Assembly (NCBI RefSeq): GCF_014207375.1
Contig: NZ_JACHEE010000001.1
Span: 372,001-436,000 of the forward strand
Direction of reading: 5' to 3'
Length of the DNA stretch: 64,000 bases
Source: Arthrobacter sp. AZCC_0090
GTDB taxonomy: Bacteria > Actinomycetota > Actinomycetes > Actinomycetales > Micrococcaceae
The notes under the pieces were generated by a model. It was not told the origin of the DNA and did not search any database. It saw nothing but the letters and a program-made list of their open reading frames with translations. The translations under genes and the position numbers were made by a program. Positions 26,566 to 35,137 of this stretch are shown here, one piece after another; the stretch's first letter is position 1; every line of letters begins with the position of its first letter.

Positions 26566-27180
26566 ATGAGCAGCATCAAAACAGCAGCTACTGGGCGCAC
26601 CGGCACCCGCACCCGCTGGACGTCCACTGACATCGGCCTCATCGCGGTGTTCGCGGCTTTGGTGGCCGCTTCAACGATGATTCCAGGGATTCCGGTAGGC
26701 GCCCTTGGTGTCCCGATCACGCTACAGACACTTGCCGTTTTGTTGACCGGCCTTGTGCTTGGCGGTGGCCGGGCCTTTGCCGCCGTCGGGCTGTACACCC
26801 TGCTCGGTTTTGCCGGGCTGCCGATCTTTAGCGGTGGCCGCAGCGGGCTTGGCATCCTGGCCACACCATCGGCCGGCTACATCATCGCGTTCCCGCTCGC
26901 CGCCGCGGCCGCCGGATGGCTCGCGGCCCGCGTGATCCGCAGGACCGTCAAGTACCGTACTCTGTTCTTGTTTGCAGCAGCAATGGTCAGCACGATCGTC
27001 CTCATCCACGGCCTCGGCGTGCTTGGCTTCATGGTCAATGGCAAGTTCGACTTCGCCAAGGCATTTCTGGCCGACCTGCCCTACTACCCCGGCGATACCA
27101 TCAAGAATGTCCTGGCCGCGATCATCGCCGTCGCCCTCCACAAAGCATTCCCGGACATCCTGGTCCGCCGCGTCAAATAG
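26566..27180 (+). CDS. bioY: Biotin transporter substrate-binding subunit (ECF S-component)
   Basis: A 204-residue membrane protein with about six helices. It shows the BioY pattern: IGLIAVFAALVAASTMIPGI, PITLQTLAVLLTGLVLGGGR, and FPLAAAAAGWLAARV. The LLGFAGLPIFSGGRSGLG segment is the family's conserved loop near the biotin site. ATG 26566 is used because CAGGAAAC precedes it, and the ten residues before the first helix contain the usual basic stretch. It is followed by bioM and bioN in order, so a complete biotin ECF transporter is encoded. Uptake, not synthesis, is implied, because no bio synthesis genes are adjacent. Confidence 0.95.
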   Translation: MSSIKTAATGRTGTRTRWTSTDIGLIAVFAALVAASTMIPGIPVGALGVPITLQTLAVLLTGLVLGGGRAFAAVGLYTLLGFAGLPIFSGGRSGLGILATPSAGYIIAFPLAAAAAGWLAARVIRRTVKYRTLFLFAAAMVSTIVLIHGLGVLGFMVNGKFDFAKAFLADLPYYPGDTIKNVLAAIIAVALHKAFPDILVRRVK

Positions 27181-27214
27181 ACGCCGCGCCAAATAGAGCG
27201 GGAACAATCAGTAC

Positions 27215-27982
27215 ATGAACACCATCATTCTCAGCGAAGTCTCGGTGCGCGTGGCCGTCGATGGCAGCCCCGCGCCCAAGACCTTGCTGCAGGACGTGTC
27301 ATTGGAACTGACCGAGGAGCGCATCGCCGTCATTGGGGCAAACGGCTCCGGAAAATCCACCCTATTGCGTTTGCTCAACGGTTTGGTCGCCCCGAGCGAA
27401 GGTGCCGTCACCGTCAACGGCGCGGACAGCATGGGAGACGTTCGTCAGGTCCGTAGCCAGGTAGGTTTCGTCTTCACCGATCCCCTGTCGCAGTTGGTCA
27501 TGCCGACCGGCCGGGAAGATGTTGAACTCTCACTGCGGCGTTCCATCAAGAATTCCAAAGAGCGTGCGGCCCGGGCAGAATCCGTCCTGGAACGGTTCGG
27601 CCTCCTCAAGCTCGCTGATCAAAGCATTTACGAGCTCTCCGGCGGAGAACGGCAGTTGCTCGCCCTCGCCGCCGTCCTCGCGGTGAATCCTGCTGTACTG
27701 GTGCTCGATGAGCCTTCAACGCTGCTGGACCTGCGCAATCGGGAGCTGCTCCGACGCACGCTTGCCGGCCTTGAGCAACAAATCATCATGTCCACCCACG
27801 ATCTCGAGCTCGCGCTGGAAGCGGAACGCGCCCTGGTGGTGGATGGCGGACGGATAGTGTTCGACGGCGGAGCAGCGGACGCCGTCGAACACTACCGTGC
27901 GCTTTGCTCCGAGGCAGCGGCACCTGGCGAAGTCCGCGGGGTCGCCGCTGGATCCTCCCAAGGCAAGGTGCAGGCGACGTGA
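27215..27982 (+). CDS. bioM: Biotin ECF transporter ATPase subunit
   Basis: A 255-residue ATPase of the energy-coupling factor type. Walker A is [12 protein letters not shown] (about 37-48). The Q-loop lies in VGFVFTDPLSQLVMPTGREDVE, which carries the PxxQ(L) feature typical of ECF ATPases. The signature LSGGERQLLALAAVL and Walker B VLVLDEPSTLLDLRN follow, and the switch histidine is in MSTHDLELAL. It energises BioY with BioN. It starts 34 bases after bioY and overlaps bioN by four bases (GTGA), so translation is coupled. Confidence 0.94.
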   Translation: MNTIILSEVSVRVAVDGSPAPKTLLQDVSLELTEERIAVIGANGSGKSTLLRLLNGLVAPSEGAVTVNGADSMGDVRQVRSQVGFVFTDPLSQLVMPTGREDVELSLRRSIKNSKERAARAESVLERFGLLKLADQSIYELSGGERQLLALAAVLAVNPAVLVLDEPSTLLDLRNRELLRRTLAGLEQQIIMSTHDLELALEAERALVVDGGRIVFDGGAADAVEHYRALCSEAAAPGEVRGVAAGSSQGKVQAT

Positions 27983-28602
27983 GGGGCCGTGGGGTCCTGA
28001 TCCCCAACTATGTGCGTGGCGGCTCGATCGTGCACCGCACGCCCTTGTGGCTGAAATTCCTGTTGGTCGCGGGCTGCGGCCTGGCCTCGTTCCTGATTGT
28101 CGACTGGCTCGTCTCGGCGGTGGTCCTGGCCGTGATGTGCGGGCTCTTCATGCTGAGCGGTGCAGGGTTCAAACGGCTCGTGCATTCCGTGTGGCTGGTG
28201 ACGCCCATCCTTCTCGTCATCGGCGCCTTCCAATGGTGGCAGCTGGGCGGCCCTGTCGCCGCCCGGATCGTCCTCAATGTGCTCGTCTGCGTCGTCGCGG
28301 CGTCGGTACTAACGGTCTCGACGCCGGTGCAGGCGTTGCTGGACGGGGTGGTCTCGCTGTCTAGGCCGTTCGAGCGTTTCGGGGCAGACCCGGAGCGCTT
28401 CGCGCTGACCATCGCCATCATGCTGCGCAGCCTTCCGTTCATCGCCGGCGCTTTCTCCGATGTCCGCGACTCTGCCCGCGCGCGGGGGTTGGAACGCAAT
28501 CCCCGCGCCCTGGTCCTTCCGGTGTTCATCACCACTGTGGCTTATGCGCGGCAGACCGGCGACGCCTTGGCAGCACGCGGCCTGGGCGACCCGGAAGACT
28601 AG
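27979..28602 (+). CDS. bioN: Biotin ECF transporter transmembrane (T) subunit
   Basis: A 207-residue membrane protein with about four to five helices (WLKFLLVAGCGLASFLIVDW; LVSAVVLAVMCGLFML). The C-terminal coupling region carries two Ala-Arg-Gly motifs, SARARGLE and LAARGLGD, the diagnostic feature of ECF T-components, which bind the ATPases. GTG 27979 overlaps the bioM stop. The stop overlaps the convergent thiolase gene by four bases. Together bioY, bioM and bioN are sufficient for high-affinity biotin import. Confidence 0.92.
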   Translation: MRGRGVLIPNYVRGGSIVHRTPLWLKFLLVAGCGLASFLIVDWLVSAVVLAVMCGLFMLSGAGFKRLVHSVWLVTPILLVIGAFQWWQLGGPVAARIVLNVLVCVVAASVLTVSTPVQALLDGVVSLSRPFERFGADPERFALTIAIMLRSLPFIAGAFSDVRDSARARGLERNPRALVLPVFITTVAYARQTGDALAARGLGDPED

Positions 28603-29816
28603 TCGTCCTGGAGAAGGGCGTACCGGAACATTGCCGCCGTGCCCATTCCACCCGCGATGCTGATCATCGCCAGCGCCAAGCTCTCCCGGCCAGGCTTGTC
28701 CTTGGCGATCGTGCGGGCTTGGGCCAGTAGCCGCGTGACCAAAACAGCCCCAGACGCACCGTAGCCGTGCCCCAAAGCCAGGGCCCCGCCGTCGAGGTTG
28801 ACCTGCTCTGGATCGACTCCCAGCGCATCAAGGCAGGCGAGAGCCTGCGAGGCAAATGCCTCGTTGAATTCCACCAAGTCCAGTTCCTCCGGCGCCAAGC
28901 CCAGCCCCGCCAGCAATCGCTGAGCCGCCACCGAAGCTCCGATACCCAGTAGCTCCGGGTCCACTCCTGCCGTGTCGCATCCCAGTACGATCAGTCCGTC
29001 GGCGGCACCAAGTTGCCGGGCCCGTTGCAGTGAAGTGATCACGACGGCGGCGGCCGCGTCCGCGTCGAAGCACGAGTTTCCGGCCGTCACAGTGCCGCCC
29101 GGAACGAAGGCGGCGGGAAAGCGCGCCATGAGTCCGGCCTTGAGTGACGCGCGGGGACCATCATCGGTTTGGATCAGGGCACCCCCTGTTTCCAAGGGAA
29201 CGATTTCCGGGACGAAGGTGCCGGCAGCCGCCGCCGCGACGGCGCGCCGATGGCTCCGCAAGGCGAAATCGTCCTGCCGCTCGCGGCTGATGGCGAATTC
29301 CCGCGCCACATTTTCAGCGGCCACGCCCATGTCCGGGTCCCCGAATTCGGGCGGCACGAAGGTGGCCCGGGCGTAGAAGTCCGGATCGCCGTCGGGGTCC
29401 TGATTTCGCCTGGCACGCAGTGGAGCTGTGCTGATACTCTCCACTCCCCCGGCCAGGAAGACGCCATTGCCGCCGGCGGCCACCAGCCGCGACGCCAGGG
29501 CTATAGCATCGAGCCCGGAACCACACTGCCTGTCCACGGTCAGCCCGGGAACCTCCACCGGGAGTCCTGCCTGCAGTGCGGCGTAGCGGGCCAGGTTGCC
29601 GCCACCACCCACGGCATTGCCGATCACGACGTCGCTGACATCAAAGTCGCCAACACCCGTCTCCGCCAGAAGTGAGCGTAGGACCGGAGCCAGGAGATCT
29701 TCGGCACGGAGCGACTTCAGTTGTCCGTTGGCGCGGCAAATGGGTGTCCGCAAGGCGGCAATGATCACGGGCTGGCGGGAGGGATCCAGCCTTGTGCCCG
29801 GCTCGCGGCTAAGCAA
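28599..29816 (-). CDS. Thiolase-family protein with the second catalytic cysteine replaced by serine
   Basis: A 405-residue thiolase-like protein. The nucleophile is present in VDRQCGSGLDAIALA and the NEAFA motif in VEFNEAFASQAL. The histidine motif reads GHGYGASG rather than GHPLGASG. Where thiolases have CIGGGMG near the end, this one has SIAGGMG, so the base/acid cysteine is serine. It may be a condensing or degradative enzyme with altered chemistry, or inactive. TTG 29816 overlaps the ligase stop and gives tight coupling. GTG 29768 is an alternative that starts directly at VIIAALRTP. The adjacent ligase resembles the VraA-VraB pairing of staphylococci, whose role is also unclear. Confidence 0.8.
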   Translation of the reverse strand: MLSREPGTRLDPSRQPVIIAALRTPICRANGQLKSLRAEDLLAPVLRSLLAETGVGDFDVSDVVIGNAVGGGGNLARYAALQAGLPVEVPGLTVDRQCGSGLDAIALASRLVAAGGNGVFLAGGVESISTAPLRARRNQDPDGDPDFYARATFVPPEFGDPDMGVAAENVAREFAISRERQDDFALRSHRRAVAAAAAGTFVPEIVPLETGGALIQTDDGPRASLKAGLMARFPAAFVPGGTVTAGNSCFDADAAAAVVITSLQRARQLGAADGLIVLGCDTAGVDPELLGIGASVAAQRLLAGLGLAPEELDLVEFNEAFASQALACLDALGVDPEQVNLDGGALALGHGYGASGAVLVTRLLAQARTIAKDKPGRESLALAMISIAGGMGTAAMFRYALLQDD

Positions 29817-31218
29817 GGGGTTTCGCCCGAGGATCGTGGTTCTTGATCCAGTCCAGCAGGATCTGGCGGCTGACTTTTCCACGGTCCGTCACCGGCAGTT
29901 CGGACAGGGAGAAGTACTGCAGCGGCCGCTTGTCCCGCGCAAGTAGACCGTCCAAGCCCGTCTTCACTTGGGTTGCGGTCACCGAGCCGTAGGCGGGGAG
30001 GATTCCTGCCACGACTCTTTGTCCGCGGATGTCGTCGACCATTCCCGCGGCGACGGCCGCTGAGACTCCGGGGACGCACGCCAACGCGAGTTCCACCTCA
30101 TGCGGGTAGACGTTCTTGCCGGAGGTGATGATCATGTCAGATCGACGGCCCAGGATATGCAAGATACCGGCGTCCACATAGCCTTGGTCCCCCACCGTGT
30201 ACCAACCCTCAAAGCAGCGCAGCGCCTGCCCGTCGTCGCCCCACAGATATCCGTTGCTGACCATGCCGCTGCGGACACAGATATTGCCTTGCGCCCCCTC
30301 TGGCTGTTCCGCGCCGGTATCATCCAGGATCTTGAGCTCGACGCCGGGAAACGGACCCCCGATGCCGGTGCCGCCCGCATCGAGCGGTTCGCCCGCCGCA
30401 AGGCGTGTTCCCGAGACAAAACTAAGCTCGGAAGCGCCGTAGTACTCGAAGATCGCCGCATTGGGCGCCCAACGCCTGGCGGCCTCCAAAGTACGGGCAT
30501 CTAGCTTCGAACCCGCGCAGATAATGCTGCGCACCCCGGAGGCATCGACACCGCCAACCAGTCCGCGCTCGCTCAACAAGCGCAGCATGGTCGGCACGAG
30601 GACCAGGCGAGTAACGCCGTCGTGGCTGATGGCCGCATGGGCGTCGCCGACGTCGAAGGTCTCCAAGGTATGGAAGGCCGCCCCCGCGTAGAGGCACTCG
30701 GAGAGGGCGTACAGGTTCAGGCTCGCGGCGAGCGGCCCGGGGGCAAGCGTCTTGTCCTCGGGGCTCAGTCCGAAGAATTCGATGGAGGCGTCAAACGAGA
30801 CCTGCCACGAGCGCCGTGAACGGGTGAAGGCTTTGGGGACGGATGTGGTTCCAGAGGTCAGGCCGACCAGGAACGTGGTGTCGGGAAGGCCGTCGGCAAG
30901 CTCCCGGTCAGTAGGGGGAGCTTCTGCGGTGGCGGGCCCGTCCTGTCCTATCCGCTCGGCGACCTCATCCAGGATCGGCTGCGGCCACAGCGGGTCGAGT
31001 ACGGCGCAGCAGCGCTCGCCCGCCACTGCGGCAGCGTATGCCACCACGAAGTCCAGGGAATTGGGCTCAGCAAGTATCGTCGTCGCGGCTGTCTCTTCCA
31101 GGCGCAGGGTCGCAGCGTCTCGAAGGTCGGCCCAAGTGAGCCGTTTGTCGCCCACGACGACGGCGGTGTCGTCGGGGCGATCATCGGCCCAGCGCTGTAG
31201 TCGGTCCAAAAAAGGCAT
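29809..31218 (-). CDS. AMP-dependent acyl-CoA synthetase/ligase
   Basis: A 469-residue ANL-superfamily adenylating enzyme. The phosphate loop is LTSGTTSVPKAF, with Ser where Gly is usual (TSGTTGxPK). EYYGASEL, WYTVGDQGYVD (VGD rather than TGD), GRRSDMIITSGKNVYPHEVE and the catalytic lysine of DRGKVSRQ follow in the normal order. It would activate a carboxylic acid to the acyl-CoA, probably to feed the thiolase-like protein encoded next. Of two adjacent ATG codons I chose 31218, because TAAAAT ends six bases upstream and suggests a leaderless transcript. It is somewhat shorter than typical acyl-CoA ligases. Substrate unknown. Confidence 0.85.
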   Translation of the reverse strand: MPFLDRLQRWADDRPDDTAVVVGDKRLTWADLRDAATLRLEETAATTILAEPNSLDFVVAYAAAVAGERCCAVLDPLWPQPILDEVAERIGQDGPATAEAPPTDRELADGLPDTTFLVGLTSGTTSVPKAFTRSRRSWQVSFDASIEFFGLSPEDKTLAPGPLAASLNLYALSECLYAGAAFHTLETFDVGDAHAAISHDGVTRLVLVPTMLRLLSERGLVGGVDASGVRSIICAGSKLDARTLEAARRWAPNAAIFEYYGASELSFVSGTRLAAGEPLDAGGTGIGGPFPGVELKILDDTGAEQPEGAQGNICVRSGMVSNGYLWGDDGQALRCFEGWYTVGDQGYVDAGILHILGRRSDMIITSGKNVYPHEVELALACVPGVSAAVAAGMVDDIRGQRVVAGILPAYGSVTATQVKTGLDGLLARDKRPLQYFSLSELPVTDRGKVSRQILLDWIKNHDPRAKPLA

Positions 31219-31224
31219 CATCGA

Positions 31225-31230
31225 ATTTTA
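31225..31230 (-). promoter_or_regulatory. -10 element TAAAAT of the acyl-CoA ligase gene
   Basis: On the minus strand TAAAAT ends three bases before the first ATG and six before the second. The divergent peptidase -10 (TATTGT, 31267-31272) lies 36 bases away, so two leaderless promoters share a 61-bp gap. Confidence 0.55.
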
Positions 31231-31266
31231 GCCTCTGCGGCGAACTTCGGGCCTGTGTGTGACGTC

Positions 31267-31272
31267 TATTGT
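31267..31272 (+). promoter_or_regulatory. -10 element TATTGT of the zinc peptidase gene
   Basis: TATTGT ends seven bases before ATG 31280, with no ribosome site in between. This supports the ATG start and a leaderless transcript. Confidence 0.5.
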
Positions 31273-31279
31273 TGGGACT

Positions 31280-32176
31280 ATGAGTTTCAATGACGGCGCG
31301 GACCTCGACCCGAACCAAGTGCAGGACCGGCGCGGCGGCGGGATGGGGCGTGGAACGAAGATCGGCGGCGGTATTGGAGGGGGAATTATCCTTCTGCTGG
31401 CCGCTCTTTTCGGCATCAACCCGAGCCTGCTCGAGGGTCTCGCCGGCCAGCAGCAACCACCGGCCGTCGGGACAGCCTCCGGCGGAACCCAGCAATGCCG
31501 GACAGGCGCGGACGCCGACAAGAGACTCGACTGCCGCATCACCGGTACCGTCAATAGCCTCAACGCCTTCTGGCCCGCCTATCTGGCCGACTACAAAGTG
31601 AAGTACCCGCAGCCGAAAACCGTGATCTTCAGCGGTGCCACGAGCACCGGTTGCGGCCCTGCCTCCACCGACGTTGGTCCGTTCTACTGCCCCGCAGACA
31701 CCACGGCCTACTTCGATCCCGGATTCTTCCAGGAGCTCGTGGACCGCTTTGGTTCCTCCGGCGGTCCGCTCGCGCAGGAGTATGTGGTTGCCCACGAGTT
31801 CGGCCATCACATCCAGAACATCCTGGGGAATCTGGACAAGGCCCAAGAAGATCCTCAAGGTCCGAAATCCGGTGGCGTGCGCGTGGAGCTTCAGGCCGAT
31901 TGCTATGCGGGCCTCTGGGTCAAATACGCCAGCACTACAAGGGACCCGAAAACCGGTCAACCTTTCCTCGATCCGCTGACCAAGCAAGACATCCAGGATG
32001 CCCTGTCCGCTGCCTCGTCGGTGGGCGACGACCGCATCCAGAAGGCCGCCACCGGGAAGGTTTCGCCGGAGTCCTGGACGCACGGTTCAAGCGCCCAGCG
32101 GCAAAAGTGGTTTTCGCAGGGTTACACCACCGGCGACATCAACAAATGCGACACCTTCGGCGTGACCCAGCCTTAA
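31280..32176 (+). CDS. Neutral zinc metallopeptidase (YpfJ family), membrane-anchored
   Basis: A 298-residue protein with an N-terminal disordered segment containing DRRGGGMGRG. A single transmembrane helix (about 37-52, GGGIILLLAALFGI) places the catalytic domain outside the cytoplasm. The zinc site is HEFGHH at residues 172-177, followed by the third ligand in the ELQADCYAG segment, which is the family signature. Two cysteines flanking GCGPASTDVGPFYC probably form a disulfide. Function of the family is poorly defined. It is divergent from the acyl-CoA ligase gene and ends at a long perfect hairpin. Confidence 0.9.
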   Translation: MSFNDGADLDPNQVQDRRGGGMGRGTKIGGGIGGGIILLLAALFGINPSLLEGLAGQQQPPAVGTASGGTQQCRTGADADKRLDCRITGTVNSLNAFWPAYLADYKVKYPQPKTVIFSGATSTGCGPASTDVGPFYCPADTTAYFDPGFFQELVDRFGSSGGPLAQEYVVAHEFGHHIQNILGNLDKAQEDPQGPKSGGVRVELQADCYAGLWVKYASTTRDPKTGQPFLDPLTKQDIQDALSAASSVGDDRIQKAATGKVSPESWTHGSSAQRQKWFSQGYTTGDINKCDTFGVTQP

Positions 32177-32187
32177 CCGCAGAAAGT

Positions 32188-32235
32188 ACGACGGCGGCCG
32201 GCCACCTTCCAGCGAAGGTGGCCGGCCGCCGTCGT
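32188..32235. terminator. Perfect 22-bp stem terminator between the peptidase gene and sufT
   Basis: A 22-base arm (32188-32209) is exactly complementary to 32214-32235 around the loop CAGC. The stem contains GGCGGCCGGCCACC. It separates the convergent ends of the zinc peptidase gene and the SUF operon. There is no T-run, but stem stability is extreme. Confidence 0.8.
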
Positions 32236-32255
32236 GCTCTGAGCAGTCGTTGTTG

Positions 32256-32588
32256 CTAGATGTTGAAGCCGAGGGCCCGCATCTGGTCTTTGCCGTCGTC
32301 GGTGATCCGCTCGGGACCCCATGGCGGCATCCATACCCAGTTGAGGCGCCAGTCGTCCACGATGCCGTCGAGCGACTGGCCGACCTGCTCTTCAAGGACG
32401 TCCGTCAGCGGGCAGGCCGCCGTCGTCAACGTCATGTCGATGAGCAGAGCGCCGTCCTCTTCGGAGTACTTCAGACCGTAGAGCAGCCCAAGGTCCACCA
32501 CGTTGACACCGAGTTCCGGGTCAATGACATCCTTGAGCGCCTCCTCGACGTCCTCGAGGCTGGTGCGAGCCGCGTTGATTTCGGTCAT
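32256..32588 (-). CDS. sufT: SufT-like Fe-S assembly factor (DUF59/MIP18 domain)
   Basis: A 110-residue protein that is essentially one DUF59 domain. DVIDPELGVNVVDLGLLYGL (about 15-34) and the conserved TLTTAACPLTDVLEEQV motif containing the reactive cysteine are present. Members act in maturation or transfer of Fe-S clusters. It is the last gene of the SUF operon, 14 bases after sufC. In mycobacteria the corresponding gene follows sufS and sufU, which are missing here. It ends 20 bases before a very stable terminator. Confidence 0.9.
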   Translation of the reverse strand: MTEINAARTSLEDVEEALKDVIDPELGVNVVDLGLLYGLKYSEEDGALLIDMTLTTAACPLTDVLEEQVGQSLDGIVDDWRLNWVWMPPWGPERITDDGKDQMRALGFNI

Positions 32589-32602
32589 GGCGGGAGTCCT
32601 AA

Positions 32603-33397
32603 CTAGGCCTGTGCTGCTGCGGCAGCAGCAATGGTTGCTGCGCCGGCGCCCGTGGCGTAACGGTCGTAGCCTTCTTCTTCGAGGCGGTCGGCCAGTTCAG
32701 GGCCGCCCTCTTCGACAACCTGGCCATCAACAAACACGTGGACGAAGTCCGGCTTGATGTAGCGCAGGATGCGGGTGTAGTGGGTGATGAGCAAGGTACC
32801 CATGTTGCCCGTAGCGTGGGCGCGGTTGACACCCTCGGAGACGACCTTGAGCGCATCGACGTCCAGGCCGGAATCGGTCTCGTCAAGCACGGCGAACTTG
32901 GGCTTGAAGAGTTCGAGCTGGAGGATCTCCACGCGCTTCTTCTCGCCGCCGGAGAAGCCCTCGTTGACGTTGCGCTGTGCGAAGTCGGCGTCGATGCGCA
33001 GCTGCTGCATGGCCGCCTTGACGTCCTTGGTCCAGGTGCGGAGGGCGGGAGCTTCGCCGTCGATTGCCGTCTTGGCGGTGCGCAGGAAGTTGGTCATGGT
33101 GACGCCCGGAACCTCTACGGGGTACTGCATGGCCAGGAAGACGCCTGCACGGGCGCGCTGGTCAACGCTCATAGCCAGGACGTCTTCGCCGTCGAGCGTG
33201 ATGGTGCCCCTCGTGACGTTGTAGCGCGGGTGGCCGGCAATGGTGGACGCCAGGGTGGACTTGCCCGAACCGTTGGGGCCCATGATTGCGTGGGTCTCGC
33301 CAGTCTTGATGGTCAGGCTGACGCCCTTCAGGATCTCCTTGGTGCCCTGCTCCGTCTCGATGCTGACGTGCAGGTCCTTGATCTCAAGAGTAGACAT
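32603..33397 (-). CDS. sufC: Fe-S assembly ATPase SufC
   Basis: A 264-residue ABC-type ATPase that works in the cytosolic SufBCD scaffold. Walker A is [14 protein letters not shown] (about 38-51), the signature is [14 protein letters not shown], Walker B is [16 protein letters not shown] with the SufC-specific DETDSGLD, and the switch region is [10 protein letters not shown]. The C-terminal 25 residues are Ala-rich and look like a non-conserved tail. It lies downstream of the Rieske-type gene and 14 bases upstream of sufT, within one operon. Confidence 0.96.
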   Translation of the reverse strand: MSTLEIKDLHVSIETEQGTKEILKGVSLTIKTGETHAIMGPNGSGKSTLASTIAGHPRYNVTRGTITLDGEDVLAMSVDQRARAGVFLAMQYPVEVPGVTMTNFLRTAKTAIDGEAPALRTWTKDVKAAMQQLRIDADFAQRNVNEGFSGGEKKRVEILQLELFKPKFAVLDETDSGLDVDALKVVSEGVNRAHATGNMGTLLITHYTRILRYIKPDFVHVFVDGQVVEEGGPELADRLEEEGYDRYATGAGAATIAAAAAAQA

Positions 33398-33435
33398 GCT
33401 CTTCTTTCTTTCGTAAGTCTTTAGGCACTTGGTGC

Positions 33436-33792
33436 TCAGTAGTTCTGTACTGAGGCGCCGTTCACAACGTTGGTCACGTCCACGTAGACGTCGTCACCGT
33501 CGAGGGTGACGGCGAAGACGGGGACGGGGTCATAGGCAGGGAGCTGCAAGGGCTGTCCGGTGCGGAGATCGAACTGGGAACCGTGGCCCCAGCATTCGAT
33601 CGCGCAGCCTTCGATTTCACCCTCGGCGAGCGAAATGTCGGCATGCGAGCAGGTGTCGCCGATGGCGTGGATCTGTCCCATCGAGTCCTTGACGATGGCT
33701 ACGGGGTAGTCATCGATCAGGATGCGCAGCGCCTGCTTGACCTGGATCTCGTTGGCGTTGCATACCAGCTCGCCTTGTGGCTGTTCGCTCAT
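33436..33792 (-). CDS. Rieske [2Fe-2S] ferredoxin-like protein in the SUF operon
   Basis: A 118-residue single Rieske domain. Cys48 and His50 (CSH) and Cys67 and His70 (CWGH) give the CxH-x16-CxxH ligand set of a [2Fe-2S] cluster. Such proteins are usually called non-heme iron oxygenase ferredoxin subunits. Here it sits between sufD and sufC, which suggests electron supply to cluster assembly rather than to an oxygenase, since no oxygenase gene is nearby. Spacing of 26 and 38 bases to its neighbours supports a single transcript. Confidence 0.92.
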   Translation of the reverse strand: MSEQPQGELVCNANEIQVKQALRILIDDYPVAIVKDSMGQIHAIGDTCSHADISLAEGEIEGCAIECWGHGSQFDLRTGQPLQLPAYDPVPVFAVTLDGDDVYVDVTNVVNGASVQNY

Positions 33793-33818
33793 AGTCTGTT
33801 TTCCCTGCTTGGCTTGTA

Positions 33819-35135
33819 TTAGTTGTCGCTCGCGGCGAGCTCGCGCTCAACAGCTTCGGTGAGGCGCTCTTCGAGGGCCGGTACCTTGATCTGCTGGATG
33901 ATCTCGTTGAGGAAGCCGCGGACCACCAGACGACGGGCGACGTCTTCCGGGATGCCGCGTGCCATGAGGTAGAACAGGTGTTCGTCGTCGAAACGGCCGG
34001 TGGCGCTGGCGTGGCCGGCACCCTCGATCAGCCCGGTTTCGATTTCCAAGTTCGGGACGGAGTCCGCGCGTGCACCATCCGTGAGGACCAGGTTACGGTT
34101 CGCCTCGTAAGAATCGGTGCCTTCTGCTTCCTTACGGATCAGGACGTCGCCCACCCACACGGTGTGTGCGTTGCGGCCCTGCAGGGCACCCTTGTAAAGC
34201 ACGCGGGACTTGCAGTTGGCTACGGCGTGGTCAACAAACAAACGCTGCTCAAGGTGCTGGCCTGCGTCGGCGAAGTACAGGCCGAACATCTCGGCTTCCG
34301 CGCCGGGAGCCGTGAAGCGGGTGGACGGAGTCATGCGCACAACGTCGCCGCCGAGGCTGACCACGATGTGCTTGAACTTGGCGTCACGGCCCAGTTTCGC
34401 CTGCTGTGACGAGGCGTGAACGGCGTCGTCGTTCCATTCCTGGAGCGAGATGACCGTCAGCTCAGCACCGTCTTCGACGAGGATTTCGACGTTCTCCGAA
34501 ACGATCGCGCTGCCCTGGTGATCCAGGACGATCCGGGACTTGGAGAAGCGGCCCGCCACGATCACGATGTGCTGGGCGGAAGCTTCAGTGGAGGTGCCGG
34601 TCAGCAGGACGGACACTTCGCCGTCGAGCTGGAGCTCGGCGGGCACCGTGATGACGGTGGCCTCAGTAAAGTTCTCCCAGGCGTTGGCGGACACACGGTC
34701 CTCCGGGATGGCCGCGGAGCCGATGCGGACGTCGTCCCGTCCCACCGTCTCGACGACGATGCCCTCCGGGGCGGTAACGGCGACGGACGGTGCCGAACCG
34801 GACAGGACCTCGTTGTGAAGTCCGCGAAGCCGCTTGAGCGGAGTGAAGCGCCAGTCTTCTTCCAGCCCGGTGAGGGGCTTGAAGTCGGCCAGCTTGTACG
34901 AGGTCAGTCGACCTGCGCGCGAGCTGTCCGGAATTCCAACCCCGCCACCGTGGGAGTGGCTCTTGGCCGAGGCGCCGGCAAGCGGACCTGCCGACGGCGC
35001 CAGCTCCGACGTCGTAGAAGTGTTGGTTCCGGTGTTGACCGGCGAGAGGTTCTCGCCCTCTTCGGTGAAACCGTCAATAAATGGCTGTGCCGATGGCGCG
35101 CCAATGCGGGCCTTTTCAGTAGTGATTTCAGTCAT
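33819..35135 (-). CDS. sufD: Fe-S cluster assembly scaffold protein SufD
   Basis: A 438-residue beta-helix scaffold subunit that pairs with SufB. The N-terminal 70 residues are low-complexity (Ser, Thr, Gly), longer than in many homologues. DWRFTPLKRLRGLHNEVL starts the conserved part. The C-terminal domain contains GTDSYEANRNLVLTDGARAD and the family signature GHASATGRFDDEHLFYLMAR, with GIPEDVARRLVVRGFLNEII after it. The start lies two bases after the sufB stop, with a weak ribosome site, so translation is coupled to sufB. Confidence 0.95.
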   Translation of the reverse strand: MTEITTEKARIGAPSAQPFIDGFTEEGENLSPVNTGTNTSTTSELAPSAGPLAGASAKSHSHGGGVGIPDSSRAGRLTSYKLADFKPLTGLEEDWRFTPLKRLRGLHNEVLSGSAPSVAVTAPEGIVVETVGRDDVRIGSAAIPEDRVSANAWENFTEATVITVPAELQLDGEVSVLLTGTSTEASAQHIVIVAGRFSKSRIVLDHQGSAIVSENVEILVEDGAELTVISLQEWNDDAVHASSQQAKLGRDAKFKHIVVSLGGDVVRMTPSTRFTAPGAEAEMFGLYFADAGQHLEQRLFVDHAVANCKSRVLYKGALQGRNAHTVWVGDVLIRKEAEGTDSYEANRNLVLTDGARADSVPNLEIETGLIEGAGHASATGRFDDEHLFYLMARGIPEDVARRLVVRGFLNEIIQQIKVPALEERLTEAVERELAASDN

Positions 35136-35137
35136 TG

